A DNA stretch of 64,000 nt from Streptomyces sp. NBC_01304 (GCF_035975855.1 NZ_CP109055.1:248001-312000); one strand, 5' to 3'; counted from the stretch's first letter, positions 1-8,456 are shown. The notes: a model not told the origin generated them from the letters alone. Made by a program: numbers and translations.

Positions 1-1789
1 GGGGGCCCCTGGTGCGGCCGGCCACCAGGGCGGGGAGAAGTCGGGCGGTCGCGGAGCGCCAGTGCACCCAGGTGTCGCCGGTGCGGGCCCGGCGGTCGTC
101 CAGGTCCAGGTCTTCGATGTTGAGGGAGAGGACGGTTGTCACGGCGGCCGCGGACTCGTGGAGGAGCCGCCACAGGGTGTGTTCGCGTAGCGGCAGGTCG
201 GGGTTGTTCCAGAGCGTGTCGAGCTGTGCCGGTTCCAGGCGTTGTGTCGTGTGGGGGGTCTGGGTGCGCCGGTCCAGGGCGGCGGTGAGGTCATCGATGT
301 GGGCCCAGGCGCAGAAGGATCGGAGGGTCGAGCGGTGGCGGTTCCAGGTGGTGGGTGCGGCCTGGCCCCAGGCGGTCGTGAAGACCTGAGCCACCTGGTC
401 GCAGGTCAGTGAGGCCAGTGGCTGCTGGTCGCCCAGGGTTCGGCGCAGCCGTTTCAGTGTCTGGGTGTACGAGCGGATCGTCGGGGCGTCGAGATCGTCG
501 CGTTGGAGGAAGTCCTGGGCGGCCCGGGCGAGCGTGGGGCCGTGGGTGTCGGTCGCGGTGATCTCGTCGGCGCGGCGGCGCAGGAAGGCGCGTTCGGCGG
601 CGTTGTGCGTGAGGGATGCTGCGCGTTCGAACTCGTGCCGGGCTTCGGTGGAGCGTCCGAGCCGGAGCAGGAGGTCGCCCCGGACGCCGGGGAGCAGGTG
701 GTAGTCCTTCAGCGTGGGATCGGCGGTCAGGGAGTCGACCAGGTCGAGCCCTTGCTGGGGACCGTGCGCCATGCCCACGGCCACGGCTCGGTTGAGCTGC
801 ACGACGGGTGTCGGCAGCAGCCTGGCGAGGGCCTCGTACAGGGCCGCGATCTGCGCCCAGTCGGTGTCCTTCGCGGTCGGCGCCTGCGCGTGGCTCACGG
901 CGATCGCCGCCTGCAGGACGTAGGGCCCGGCGGGACCGCCGATTTCCCGCGCGCGCAGCATCGCGGCGAAGCCACGGCGGATCAGCAGCTGGTCCCAGCG
1001 GCCCCGGTTCTGCTCGTGCAGCGGGATGGGCTCGCCCGCGGGGCCGGTACGCGCGGCAGAACGGGACTCATGGAGCTCCATCAGCGCGACGAGGCCCTGG
1101 ACTTCGGCTTCTTGCGGGGCAAGTTCAGCAAGGAGACGGCCGAGCCTCAGGGCCTCAAGGGTGAGCCCGGGCCGCATCAGGTCGTCGCCCGTTGTCGCCG
1201 CATAGCCTTCGTTAAAGATCAGGTAGATGACCTCGAGTACCGAGTTCAGGCGTTCGGCCAGCTCGGCGCCCTCCGGGAGCTCGAACGATGCCTGTGTATC
1301 GGCCAGCGTGCGTTTCGCGGTGGCGATGCGCTGGGCGATCGTCTGCTCGCCGACGAGGAATGCCCGTGCGATCTCTGCGGCGGTCAGGCCGCCCAGGAGG
1401 CGCAGGGTGAGCGCGACGCGTGTGGGGGTCGCCAGCACGGGGTGGCAGGAGATGAACATCAGCCGCAGGACGTCGTCCTGGTCGGGGTCCTGATCAGTGG
1501 AGGGCTGGTGTTCCAGCTCGTGGGCGAGCTGCTGCTGCTTGCGTTCCAGATTCTGGGTGCGCCGGATGTGATCAACGGCGCGGCGCTTGGCGATCGCGGA
1601 CAGCCAGGCACCGGGATTGTTCGGGATGCCCGACTGAGGCCATTGCTCGAGCGCGGCGACGAGGGCGTCCTGCGCCAGTTCCTCGGCGAGTCCGACGTCT
1701 CGCACCATCCGGGTGAGCCCGGCAATGATCTTGGCTGACTCGAGTTTGAAGACGGCGTCGATGGTGCGATGGGTGTCGCTCACGGGCAT
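1..1789 (-). CDS. ECF42-type sigma factor with TPR extension, continuing in frame into a tyrosine-recombinase-like domain (partial at window edge)
   Basis: Starts at ATG 1789 and stays open to the left edge (at least 596 codons). Residues about 10-80 are sigma region 2 and about 115-170 region 4. Residues about 180-410 form the helical TPR-type tail typical of ECF42 (COG4941/DUF6596) sigma factors, which normally end there at about 400-420 residues. Here the frame continues without a stop or an evident internal start into a stretch resembling the core-binding domain and the start of the catalytic domain of actinobacterial tyrosine recombinases. The segment RLLHESAAAVTTVLSL sits where the box I arginine is expected but lacks that Arg. 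The DGPF gene just upstream is the usual partner of this sigma group. The sigma part is secure; the fusion is read directly, its meaning is unknown. Confidence 0.85.
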   Translation of the reverse strand, partial: MPVSDTHRTIDAVFKLESAKIIAGLTRMVRDVGLAEELAQDALVAALEQWPQSGIPNNPGAWLSAIAKRRAVDHIRRTQNLERKQQQLAHELEHQPSTDQDPDQDDVLRLMFISCHPVLATPTRVALTLRLLGGLTAAEIARAFLVGEQTIAQRIATAKRTLADTQASFELPEGAELAERLNSVLEVIYLIFNEGYAATTGDDLMRPGLTLEALRLGRLLAELAPQEAEVQGLVALMELHESRSAARTGPAGEPIPLHEQNRGRWDQLLIRRGFAAMLRAREIGGPAGPYVLQAAIAVSHAQAPTAKDTDWAQIAALYEALARLLPTPVVQLNRAVAVGMAHGPQQGLDLVDSLTADPTLKDYHLLPGVRGDLLLRLGRSTEARHEFERAASLTHNAAERAFLRRRADEITATDTHGPTLARAAQDFLQRDDLDAPTIRSYTQTLKRLRRTLGDQQPLASLTCDQVAQVFTTAWGQAAPTTWNRHRSTLRSFCAWAHIDDLTAALDRRTQTPHTTQRLEPAQLDTLWNNPDLPLREHTLWRLLHESAAAVTTVLSLNIEDLDLDDRRARTGDTWVHWRSATARLLPALVAGRTRGP

Positions 1790-1838
1790 GACGACACCGC
1801 CCCGGCCGGCCTGCGACGGGGGCGGTGTCGTCGGGCTG

Positions 1839-2162
1839 TCACTGGCCGAACACCTGCCGGATCTCGCTCTCGCCGTCACCGACGATCTTGCGGAAGCGGC
1901 GGGCCAGCTCGATGGCCTCTTCCTGTGAGCGGGCCTCGATCAGTGCGAAGCCCACCACGGCCTCCTTGGCCTCGGCGAACGGTCCGTCCGTCACCGTGAT
2001 CTCGTCGCCCAGCGAGGTGATCCGGATTCCGCCCGGCTGAAGTCCGCCGGTGGCCAGCAGGGCTCCGGAAGCGGTCAGCTCCTCGACGAACTTGCCCATT
2101 TCGGCGAACAGGCTCTCGTCGGGGGTCCTGGAAGAAGCCTTGGTCGTCATCAGGTAGCGCAT
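1839..2162 (-). CDS. DGPF-family (YCII-related) protein
   Basis: A 107-residue protein with the motif VTDGPFAEAKE, diagnostic of the DGPF/YCII-like family that is almost always encoded beside ECF42 sigma factors. Such proteins are small alpha/beta ferredoxin-like folds of unknown biochemical role. ATG 2162 is preferred over ATG 2168 because GGGGA lies about seven bases before it, while it would nearly touch the upstream ATG. The gene precedes the sigma gene by 49 bp on the same strand, so they are probably co-transcribed. The DUF998 gene starts 145 bp away in the opposite direction, with a mirrored dyad between them. Confidence 0.88.
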   Translation of the reverse strand: MRYLMTTKASSRTPDESLFAEMGKFVEELTASGALLATGGLQPGGIRITSLGDEITVTDGPFAEAKEAVVGFALIEARSQEEAIELARRFRKIVGDGESEIRQVFGQ

Positions 2163-2200
2163 GGTCATTTCCCCATTCGTTCGGGCTGCTGTTACGCCTC

Positions 2201-2265
2201 CACGTCGAACGAGTCTATGTGACAGGGAATGGCGGCGTTCCCTGTCACATCCTGGGATCGACGTG
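2201..2265. promoter_or_regulatory. Mirrored dyad between divergent DGPF-sigma and DUF998 genes
   Basis: Inner arms ATGTGACAGGGAA (2217-2229) and TTCCCTGTCACAT (2238-2250) are a perfect 13-bp inverted repeat with an 8-nt spacer. Outside them, CACGTCGA (2201-2208) and TCGACGTG (2258-2265) are also perfectly inverted, at 8 and 7 nt from the inner arms. Each side therefore presents TGTCACAT followed by TCGACGTG pointing towards one divergent gene. This fits an operator or a pair of symmetric promoter elements controlling both transcripts. Which protein binds is not shown by the sequence. Confidence 0.6.
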
Positions 2266-2306
2266 TGGGCAGACACACCAGCCGCCGCACTCGAGAAGGA
2301 ATTGCC

Positions 2307-2990
2307 ATGACAACCGCTCCCCTCATCTCCCGTGACGCCTCCACAACCACCTTCACCGCGTCCCGCTCCCGCTCCGGCCGTGTGCTGCTCGCCGCCGGTG
2401 CCGCCGCCACACCCCTGTGGACCGTGACAGCAATGGCACAGGCACTCACCCGTGACGGCTTCGACCTGACCCGGCACCCTTTCAGCATGCTGGCCAACGG
2501 CTCGCTGGGCTGGATCCAGATCGCCAACTTCCTGCTCGTCGGCCTGCTGTTCATCGCCGCAGCCACCGGGCTGCGCCGGGTACTGCACGGCACGACAGGC
2601 GGCACCTGGGCACCCCGGCTGGTGCGGGTCTGCGGCATCGGGATGCTCGCCGCGGGCATCTTCACCGCGGACCCGGCGGACGGGTTCCCCGTCGGCACCC
2701 CGGCCGGGATGCCGCAGAGCATCAGCTGGCACGGCGCGCTGCACATGGCCGCCGGCACGGCGACGTTCGCCGCCCTCATCGCCGCCTGCCTGGTCCTCGC
2801 CCGCCACTTCACCCACACCGCTGACCGCCGCCGGGCCCTCGCCTGCCGCGCCGCAGCCGTGGCGGTCGTGGCCGGCAACGGATGGGCCATGAGCGGCGGC
2901 CCGGCCGGGTCACTGACCCTGGCCATCGGCGTGATCGCAGGGATGGGCTGCCTCTCCCTGGTCGCCGCCCGCTACCGCCACCACGCATGA
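2307..2990 (+). CDS. DUF998-family membrane protein
   Basis: Encodes 227 residues with about six hydrophobic segments, including one around LWTVTAMAQAL and one in NFLLVGLLFIAAATGLRR. The motif TRHPFSMLANG and the overall layout match DUF998 integral membrane proteins, whose function is unknown. ATG 2307 follows GAAGGA at good spacing; an in-frame upstream ATG at 2229 lies inside the regulatory dyad and is less likely. Divergent from the DGPF-ECF42 unit, it may share its control. A strong hairpin follows the stop. Confidence 0.82.
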   Translation: MTTAPLISRDASTTTFTASRSRSGRVLLAAGAAATPLWTVTAMAQALTRDGFDLTRHPFSMLANGSLGWIQIANFLLVGLLFIAAATGLRRVLHGTTGGTWAPRLVRVCGIGMLAAGIFTADPADGFPVGTPAGMPQSISWHGALHMAAGTATFAALIAACLVLARHFTHTADRRRALACRAAAVAVVAGNGWAMSGGPAGSLTLAIGVIAGMGCLSLVAARYRHHA

Positions 2991-3008
2991 ACCAGCGGCA
3001 CCAACCAC

Positions 3009-3046
3009 AAAGTTGCCGGCGAGGGCCAGCCCTCGCCGGCAACTTT
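3009..3046 (+). terminator. Strong hairpin terminator after the DUF998 gene
   Basis: A perfect 17-bp stem (AAAGTTGCCGGCGAGGG paired with its complement) with a 4-nt loop lies 18 bases after the stop codon. No long T-run follows, as is common in Streptomyces. Confidence 0.8.
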
Positions 3047-3476
3047 GTCTGTCTCTTCAGCATGCGAAGGCCCTTGCCGGACCTCCCTTCACCCCGCAGG
3101 TGACAGGAAGCCGATGTGCGTCGACCTACTGGAGGTCTGTGCCCGGTTCACGACGCCAGCCCCACTCGGGATGACGGTCCACCAGCGTGAGGAACCCGCT
3201 CGCCGGCAAGACCTCGCAATGGTTGGTGTCACGGACCCTGTTCTGCGGGGACAAGGATGATCACGGACGGCCAGGACACGTACCTACCTCCCTGGCGACA
3301 GCAGGCAAGCACTCCCTGGGCGGAAAGGAAGTTGGCGAGAAGGGCCTGCCCCTCGAGAGCTTGTCCGTGTAACGTCAACGTCAGCTGTCATGGTTCCGAA
3401 GTACCGGTCGCCCGTGAGCGCGAGTTCACGGGCGTTGTGCTGTTCAGAGTCTCGGAAGGCCAGGACGATCACCTCC
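3047..3476. other. Stretch without a convincing gene
   Basis: Short ORFs occur on both strands but none has a convincing ribosome-binding site, codon bias or recognisable domain. The right part is presumably the promoter and leader of the cold-shock gene. Confidence 0.5.
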
Positions 3477-3499
3477 GGTTCCCGCACGGTGCGGGAACC
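3477..3499 (+). promoter_or_regulatory. Hairpin in the cold-shock gene leader
   Basis: GGTTCCCGCA and TGCGGGAACC form a perfect 10-bp stem around CGG, ending 26 bases before the cold-shock ATG and followed by GTTTCTCGAG. It could be a leader hairpin, an operator or an attenuator; the sequence does not distinguish these. Confidence 0.5.
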
Positions 3500-3525
3500 G
3501 TTTCTCGAGTCTCTTGGAGGACTAC

Positions 3526-3729
3526 ATGGCTACTGGAACCGTGAAGTGGTTCAACGCGGAAAAGGGCTTCGGCTTCATCGAGCAGGACGGTGGCGGCCCG
3601 GACGTCTTCGCCCACTACTCGAACATCAACGCCTCCGGCTTCCGTGAGCTCCAGGAAGGCCAGAAGGTGAACTTCGATGTCACCCAGGGCCAGAAGGGCC
3701 CGCAGGCGGAGAACATCACCCCCGCCTGA
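3526..3729 (+). CDS. Cold-shock protein (CspA family)
   Basis: A 67-residue single cold-shock domain, the normal length for the family. RNP1-like KGFGFIEQ and RNP2-like DVFAHY are both present, so it should form a five-stranded OB-fold barrel that binds single-stranded RNA and DNA in the cytoplasm and melts RNA structure. ATG 3526 follows TTGGAGG. The gene is monocistronic: a hairpin precedes it and a 12-bp stem terminator follows. Confidence 0.96.
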   Translation: MATGTVKWFNAEKGFGFIEQDGGGPDVFAHYSNINASGFRELQEGQKVNFDVTQGQKGPQAENITPA

Positions 3730-3742
3730 GCCGCAGACAAGA

Positions 3743-3775
3743 GACGCCCGCCCCGAACGTCTTGGGGCGGGCGTC
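3743..3775 (+). terminator. Terminator after the cold-shock gene
   Basis: GACGCCCGCCCC and GGGGCGGGCGTC form a perfect 12-bp stem with a 9-nt loop, starting 13 bases after the stop codon. Confidence 0.8.
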
Positions 3776-4211
3776 GTGCGTCAGGTACCTCGCAGCTGGG
3801 CGAACGCGTTGGCGTAGTCAAGTGCGCCCGAACATCTCACCCGCACGAAGCCGGTCAGGTTCCTGGAGCTGTTGTTCCAGAGTGGCGAAGTGGCATCTCA
3901 CTGGCCGCCGATTCGATCTCTGCCTACTCCGTGAGGCCCTCGGCCTCGACGTCGGGCAGCTGGAGCGGCTGCGTCGGGCGGGGCAACTCCAAGCAACTGA
4001 GAGACCCCTCCTTCATGCACGGGCACCGTGCCCCTGGCAGGGACGGTTGATCTTGGTCGACACCTCATCCACCAGGACCTTCGCCGTTCCGTCAGCCGAA
4101 CTGCCCCACATCAACGGCGGATTGGAAGAGCCTCAGTGCAGGCAGGTCAGCTGCGTCAGTCACCCCAGAACTACAGCTGAGCGGCCCGAGGCCGCACACG
4201 AGGGAGAGACC
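3776..4211. other. Non-coding or decayed stretch upstream of quinone oxidoreductase
   Basis: The frame of the following gene is open through here, but the translation is unlike any family I know and the codon bias is poor. I read it as leader or debris rather than an N-terminal extension. Confidence 0.45.
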
Positions 4212-5189
4212 GTGCATCTCATCCGCGCCCATGAGTTCGGCACCGCCGACGTGCTGCGCTACGTCGAGGACGAACCCACGAAGCCGGGCCCCGGCCAGGT
4301 ACGGGTGCGACTGCGCGCGGCCGGGGTCAACCCGGCCGACAGCTATGTCATCACCGGGACGTACGCTTTCCTGAGGCCGCGGCTGCCGTTCACTCCCGGC
4401 TGGGACGGCGCCGGTGTGATCGAGGCGATCGGTCCCGACGTCACCGAACGGGCATCGGGTCAGCGCGTATTCGTCGCCGCCCTGCCCCTGGGCTCGAGCG
4501 GAACCTACGCGGAACATGTCGTGACTGGCGTCGAGTCGGTGCATCCTCTCCCCGAATCCCTCACTTTCGAGCAGGGGGCGGCCGTCGGCATCCCCTACCT
4601 CACCGCCTATCGAGCCCTGTTCCAGCGGGGCGGCGCCCGCGCCGGCGAAACGGTGCTCGTGCACGGTGCGAGCGGCGGGGTCGGCATCCCGGCGGTACAA
4701 CTGGCGGTCGGCGCGGGGCTTTCCGTGATCGGCACCGCGGGCAGCCGCGCGGGGAGGGAGCTCGTACGCGCGCAAGGAGCCCACCACGTGCTGGATCACA
4801 CGCGGGCCGGCTACCTGGAGGAGATTCAGGATCTGACCCATGGTCACGGAGTGGACCTCATCGTCGAGATGCTCGCGAACGAGAACCTCGAGAAAGATTT
4901 CGACGCCCTGGCCCAGCGCGGCCGGATCGTGATCGTCGGCGCCCGTGGCCCGGTCTCGTTCACACCGCGCAAGACCATGGTCGCTGAGGCGGACATCCGA
5001 GGCACCGCGCTCTGGAACATGCACAAAGACGAGATAGCAGAGGCTCAGGCGGCGATCTCCAGGCAACTGGAGGACGGAACCCTGACGCCCGTCGTCGGGC
5101 GTACCTTCCCACTGGCCGAGGCAGCCGAGGCCCAGCGCTACCTGATGAACAGCCATGCCCACGGCAGGGTCGTCCTGGACTGCGGGTGA
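4212..5189 (+). CDS. Zinc-independent quinone oxidoreductase (MDR superfamily)
   Basis: A 325-residue NADPH:quinone reductase of the zeta-crystallin/Qor type. The N-terminal GroES-like domain includes RLRAAGVNPADSYVITG and ends near residue 120. The Rossmann domain has the nucleotide motif VHGASGGVGIPAVQ. The cysteine and histidine ligands of zinc alcohol dehydrogenases are absent. Such enzymes reduce quinones or enones with NADPH in the cytosol. GTG 4212 follows GAGGGAGAG; the frame is open further upstream but without a plausible start. It converges on the next oxidoreductase gene, with a shared hairpin between them. Confidence 0.88.
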   Translation: MHLIRAHEFGTADVLRYVEDEPTKPGPGQVRVRLRAAGVNPADSYVITGTYAFLRPRLPFTPGWDGAGVIEAIGPDVTERASGQRVFVAALPLGSSGTYAEHVVTGVESVHPLPESLTFEQGAAVGIPYLTAYRALFQRGGARAGETVLVHGASGGVGIPAVQLAVGAGLSVIGTAGSRAGRELVRAQGAHHVLDHTRAGYLEEIQDLTHGHGVDLIVEMLANENLEKDFDALAQRGRIVIVGARGPVSFTPRKTMVAEADIRGTALWNMHKDEIAEAQAAISRQLEDGTLTPVVGRTFPLAEAAEAQRYLMNSHAHGRVVLDCG

Positions 5190-5387
5190 GCATCGAACCT
5201 CTTCCAAGCTGGCTTCGCTGACCGCGAGTTGGACAGTCCTGCGCAACGACGAAGCTCCTGACAGACGGGCTCCCGCGGAGCGATGTCGCCCATAGCGGCC
5301 CCTTCATCGGCGAGTACCGACAGATCATCGCCCTGCGAGGAGTGCATCCGCCACCCCATTTCGTCAGGGGTTCTAAGTGCCGTGTCG

Positions 5388-5422
5388 GTGGCCCGCTCCC
5401 TGTGCGAGCGGGAGCGGGCCAC
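5388..5422. terminator. Bidirectional terminator between convergent oxidoreductase genes
   Basis: GTGGCCCGCTCCC and GGGAGCGGGCCAC form a perfect 13-bp stem with a 9-nt loop in the 309-bp gap between two convergent genes. Confidence 0.75.
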
Positions 5423-5498
5423 TACTTCTGGCCGGCGGTCTCTACCAATCCAGACGCCCGACATCCTTGGCGGGATTCCCTTCACCCGACCCGACCGG

Positions 5499-6500
5499 CT
5501 AGCGCCAGGGGTCGAGGGCGTGCTTGCCCGTGGTCTGGCGGGATTCGAGGCGCTGGAGGACGGCCGGGCCGTCGGCCAAGGGGTGGACCTCGGGGGAACC
5601 CGGCGGGTACACACCCTCGGCAATCAACGCATTCAGCTCCGCCAGCAGATCCGCGAACATGTCCGGGGCGGCGGTCGCCAGCACAAGGATGTGCAGGCCC
5701 TTGACCTGGATCCGGTGGGTGAAGAGCAGGTCGTGGGTGCTGAGGTCGGCGTGACCGGACGCGGCACCGAACACGATGACCCGACCGGTAATCGGCTTGG
5801 TGACCGCCATGCTGGCTGCGAAGGTGTCCTGGCCGACTGATTCCAGGACCAGGTCGACGCCGCCGGTCAGGCGCAGGACCTCCTCGGCCAGGGCGGGGTG
5901 GGCACTGTCGAGGACCTCGTCGGCTCCGAGGGCACGGACGATGTCGTGCTTGGCCGGTGAGGCGGTGGCGATGACGCGGGCGCCATAGTGGCGGGCAAGG
6001 CGGACGGCGGCCTGCCCTACGCCCCCGGCTGCAGCGTGGATGAGCACCGTGTCACCGCTCTTGAGCTCGCCGAGGGGTTTCAGGGCGGCGAGGGCAGTTG
6101 CCCAGTTCACCACCAGGCCGAGCGCGGCGGCGTCGCTCCAGCCGGAGGGGACCGGGAGCACTTCGGCCGCCGACATCGTCATGTACTGCGCGAAAGCGCC
6201 CGGGCCAGCACCCACCACACGGGTGCCGATGGGTAGCGGGCCGTCGACATCCGCGCCCACCCCCACGATCTCACCAGCGGCTTCGAACCCGGCGACGTAC
6301 GGGGCTGCGGGCCCTCCCTCGTAAGTGCCGTGGGATTGCATGACATCGGCGAAGTTGACCCCCGCCGCCGCCACCCGGATCAGATACTCGCCCGGGCCGG
6401 GGGCGGGGATGGGGAGAGAGGTCAGCGCCAGGTCCTTGGGACCCAGGTGCGAGTGCTGCATGAGAGCCTGTACGAGCGGCTGCTGCGTGTTCTTGTTCAT
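5499..6500 (-). CDS. Quinone oxidoreductase, MerR-controlled
   Basis: A 333-residue MDR-superfamily protein. The GroES-like domain contains LIRVAAAGVNFADVMQSHG and the Rossmann motif is IHAAAGGVGQAAVRLA. No catalytic zinc ligands are seen, so an NADPH-dependent quinone or enone reductase is expected. It is only distantly related to the neighbouring gene at 4212. ATG 6500 lies 10 bp after a MerR-type promoter and 47 bp after the stop of a MerR gene on the same strand, so it is the likely regulated target. A decayed copy of this gene pair sits near 9.2-9.4 kb. Confidence 0.88.
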   Translation of the reverse strand: MNKNTQQPLVQALMQHSHLGPKDLALTSLPIPAPGPGEYLIRVAAAGVNFADVMQSHGTYEGGPAAPYVAGFEAAGEIVGVGADVDGPLPIGTRVVGAGPGAFAQYMTMSAAEVLPVPSGWSDAAALGLVVNWATALAALKPLGELKSGDTVLIHAAAGGVGQAAVRLARHYGARVIATASPAKHDIVRALGADEVLDSAHPALAEEVLRLTGGVDLVLESVGQDTFAASMAVTKPITGRVIVFGAASGHADLSTHDLLFTHRIQVKGLHILVLATAAPDMFADLLAELNALIAEGVYPPGSPEVHPLADGPAVLQRLESRQTTGKHALDPWR

Positions 6501-6510
6501 GTGAGGGACC

Positions 6511-6540
6511 GTAAAAGCCTCACACAGGCGTGAAGGTCAA
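6511..6540 (-). promoter_or_regulatory. MerR-type promoter/operator for the quinone oxidoreductase gene
   Basis: On the minus strand TTGACC (6540-6535) and TTTTAC or TTTACG (near 6516-6510) are separated by 18-19 bp, the over-long spacing typical of MerR-activated promoters. The spacer carries an imperfect dyad, CTTCAC with GTGAGG. It lies directly between merR and its target. Confidence 0.7.
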
Positions 6541-6547
6541 GCCCGCC

Positions 6548-6904
6548 TCACCGATCCGCCTGCGCTGCGCCCAAGAAGCCATCCAGTGCCGCCTGCTGGG
6601 CACTCAGCCCTGCGATGCGCTCCGCGAGGCGGTCACGGTAGTTCTCCACCTCCGCCAGGAACTCGGCGCACACCCCATTCGTGCCGGTACTCGGGGTGAG
6701 GTAAGGCATGACCTCCTTGATCAGCCGCATCGGCAGCCCCGACTCGATCAGGAAACGGATCACCCGGACCCGGTCGAGGATGTCCCGGCCGTACAGGCGG
6801 TACCCGTTATGGCACCGATCGGGGGTGATCAGCCCCTCATCCTCGTAGTGCCGCAACACCCTGGCACTCACACCGCTGACTCTGGCAGCCTCACTGATCA
6901 TCAT
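6548..6904 (-). CDS. MerR-family transcriptional regulator
   Basis: About 118 residues. The N-terminal winged helix is clear: MISEAARVSGVSARVLRHYE followed by DEGLITPDR and the NGYRLYG wing. A coiled-coil region ends in RIAGLSAQQAALDGFL. There is no cysteine pattern for metal sensing, so the inducer is unknown. Two adjacent ATG codons (6904, 6901) are possible starts; the upstream open frame to 6952 looks less likely. It lies immediately upstream of, and presumably activates, the quinone oxidoreductase through the long-spacer promoter between them. Confidence 0.85.
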   Translation of the reverse strand: MMISEAARVSGVSARVLRHYEDEGLITPDRCHNGYRLYGRDILDRVRVIRFLIESGLPMRLIKEVMPYLTPSTGTNGVCAEFLAEVENYRDRLAERIAGLSAQQAALDGFLGAAQADR

Positions 6905-7577
6905 GATCGGACAACACCCGTGCGCTGTCCGATCTTCCAGCGCGCCGGACACCCTCAGCCATGCGGCAGCGCCCGGATCCAGCCGGTGATCGTCTCAAAG
7001 TCGCGTCGGCGTAGACGGCCAACTTGAAGATCGCCACCCGCAGTTGACGATTGCGGTCACGGAAGGTGGCCTTCAGCAAGGCCTGGCTGCCGCCCTCGGG
7101 GGAACTCTGAAACGGGTCTCAGGATCGCTGCAGATGAAGGGAAGGGTGCAGCAACCTCCCTCATCCGCATTCTGATGATGGAGCATGAACGCAGACTCCT
7201 CGGCATGCTCCTGAAGAGACTGACCCACCCGGGCTTCGACGTGGACTGGGCTGGGTGGGACCGGGCAACGACGCTTCGGCCGACGGTCCTACAACGCCGG
7301 CAACCCTCCGATCGGCGGCAGCAACTACGACAAGCCTCCTCTTCGCCAAGAGGCAACCATGCTGATCGCAGCCATCAACGAGCCGCTGTGACCACGCTCG
7401 CAGCAGCCTTCAGTTAACCCTTTGCCACGGAGCTGATGCGCCAGCTAAGTTCGCCCAGCCGTCCACTCGTTTGGGACCGGCACGTCGACCAGGAGGTGTG
7501 AAGCACATGCGCAGGAGTGCCCAGCAGTTGAGCCCGCGTACTGACCTTTGCCACCTCCTCACGACGGAGACAACACC
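6905..7577. other. Gene-poor stretch
   Basis: No ORF here combines a ribosome-binding site, codon bias and a recognisable fold. A minus-strand frame near 7000-7079 is short and unrecognised. Possibly remnants. Confidence 0.4.
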
Positions 7578-8456
7578 TTGTCGCTCCGCATCACCCCACT
7601 GACCGACCCCGCTCACGGGGCACACAGCCGACGCCTTGCATGGCTGGCATCCGACACCGATTCCAACCCCGCCGGAACGGCCTTTCTGCGCGTGTTCGAT
7701 GGCGGACAAGCCCACCTGGCCGAACTGACCCTCCACGTCCACCCCGTGGAGCGCCGCAAGGGCGTCGGCTCCCGGCTCCTCGAGACGGCCGTGGCCGCCG
7801 CCCGGGACAACGCCCGACGCTGCGTCAACGCGCAGGCCGAGGCCGGATCGCCCGGCACCCACTTCCTGCCGGCCCACGGCTTCCGCAAGGTGCTCACCCT
7901 GAAGTACGCCCGGCTGCCGCTGGCCGACGTGGACACCACCGCCCTCGCCGCCATCATCGAGCGCCCGCATCCCTGCTACCGGCTCGCGTCATGGCCAGGA
8001 ACCGTCCCCGACGACCTCGCCCAGACGTTCGCCGCCTCACGTCGGGCCATGGACGACATGCCCATGGACGACACCGACTACGGCATTGTGGTCTGGGACG
8101 TGGACCGGGTCCGGGCCGCGGCGAAGGCCGTTGAAGACCGCGGAGACCAGCTGCACACCGTCGTCGCCATCGACACGACCGACGACTCGATCGCCGGGTT
8201 CACCGAACTCGTCGTCCCCGGCAACGGCAAGGGCGATGCCCAGCACTACGGCACCGGCGTGCTGCCCGAGCACCGCGGACACGGCCTCGGCCGATGGATG
8301 AAGGCCGAGTCGATCCGACAAGCCCACGGCCGCCATCCAGATCTCAGCGGCCTCCTGACCGACATCGCCGACAGCAACACGCACATGAGACACATCAGCG
8401 ACAGCCTCGGCTACGTGCCCACACACACGACACTCCAGTACCAACTCGACCTGTAG
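7578..8456 (+). CDS. GNAT-family N-acetyltransferase with two GNAT domains
   Basis: Two acetyltransferase domains in tandem. The first has the acetyl-CoA-binding motif VERRKGVGSRLLE, the second LPEHRGHGLGRWMKAE. Tandem-GNAT proteins of about 290-300 residues are common in Streptomyces, often one domain being catalytic; substrates are unpredictable from sequence. TTG 7578 (protein start MSLRITPL) is preferred because CGGAGA lies seven bases upstream; an in-frame TTG at 7548 is the alternative. The gene stands alone and is closed by a strong terminator. Confidence 0.85.
   Translation: MSLRITPLTDPAHGAHSRRLAWLASDTDSNPAGTAFLRVFDGGQAHLAELTLHVHPVERRKGVGSRLLETAVAAARDNARRCVNAQAEAGSPGTHFLPAHGFRKVLTLKYARLPLADVDTTALAAIIERPHPCYRLASWPGTVPDDLAQTFAASRRAMDDMPMDDTDYGIVVWDVDRVRAAAKAVEDRGDQLHTVVAIDTTDDSIAGFTELVVPGNGKGDAQHYGTGVLPEHRGHGLGRWMKAESIRQAHGRHPDLSGLLTDIADSNTHMRHISDSLGYVPTHTTLQYQLDL

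Noticed and set aside
503..1738. A 411-codon plus-strand frame opposite the sigma factor gene
   Set aside because: It is the mirror frame of a high-GC coding strand. Its translation is Gly/Arg/Gln-rich with no domain, while the minus strand gives a complete sigma factor.
1839..2816. A 325-residue extension of the DGPF protein
   Set aside because: The first 200 or so residues are antisense to DUF998 and lack domain content. ATG 2162 with GGGGA gives the normal DGPF length.
3762..4211. N-terminal extension of the quinone oxidoreductase by 150 residues
   Set aside because: The translation is unlike any domain and the frame starts within the upstream terminator. GTG 4212 has a good ribosome-binding site and gives family length.
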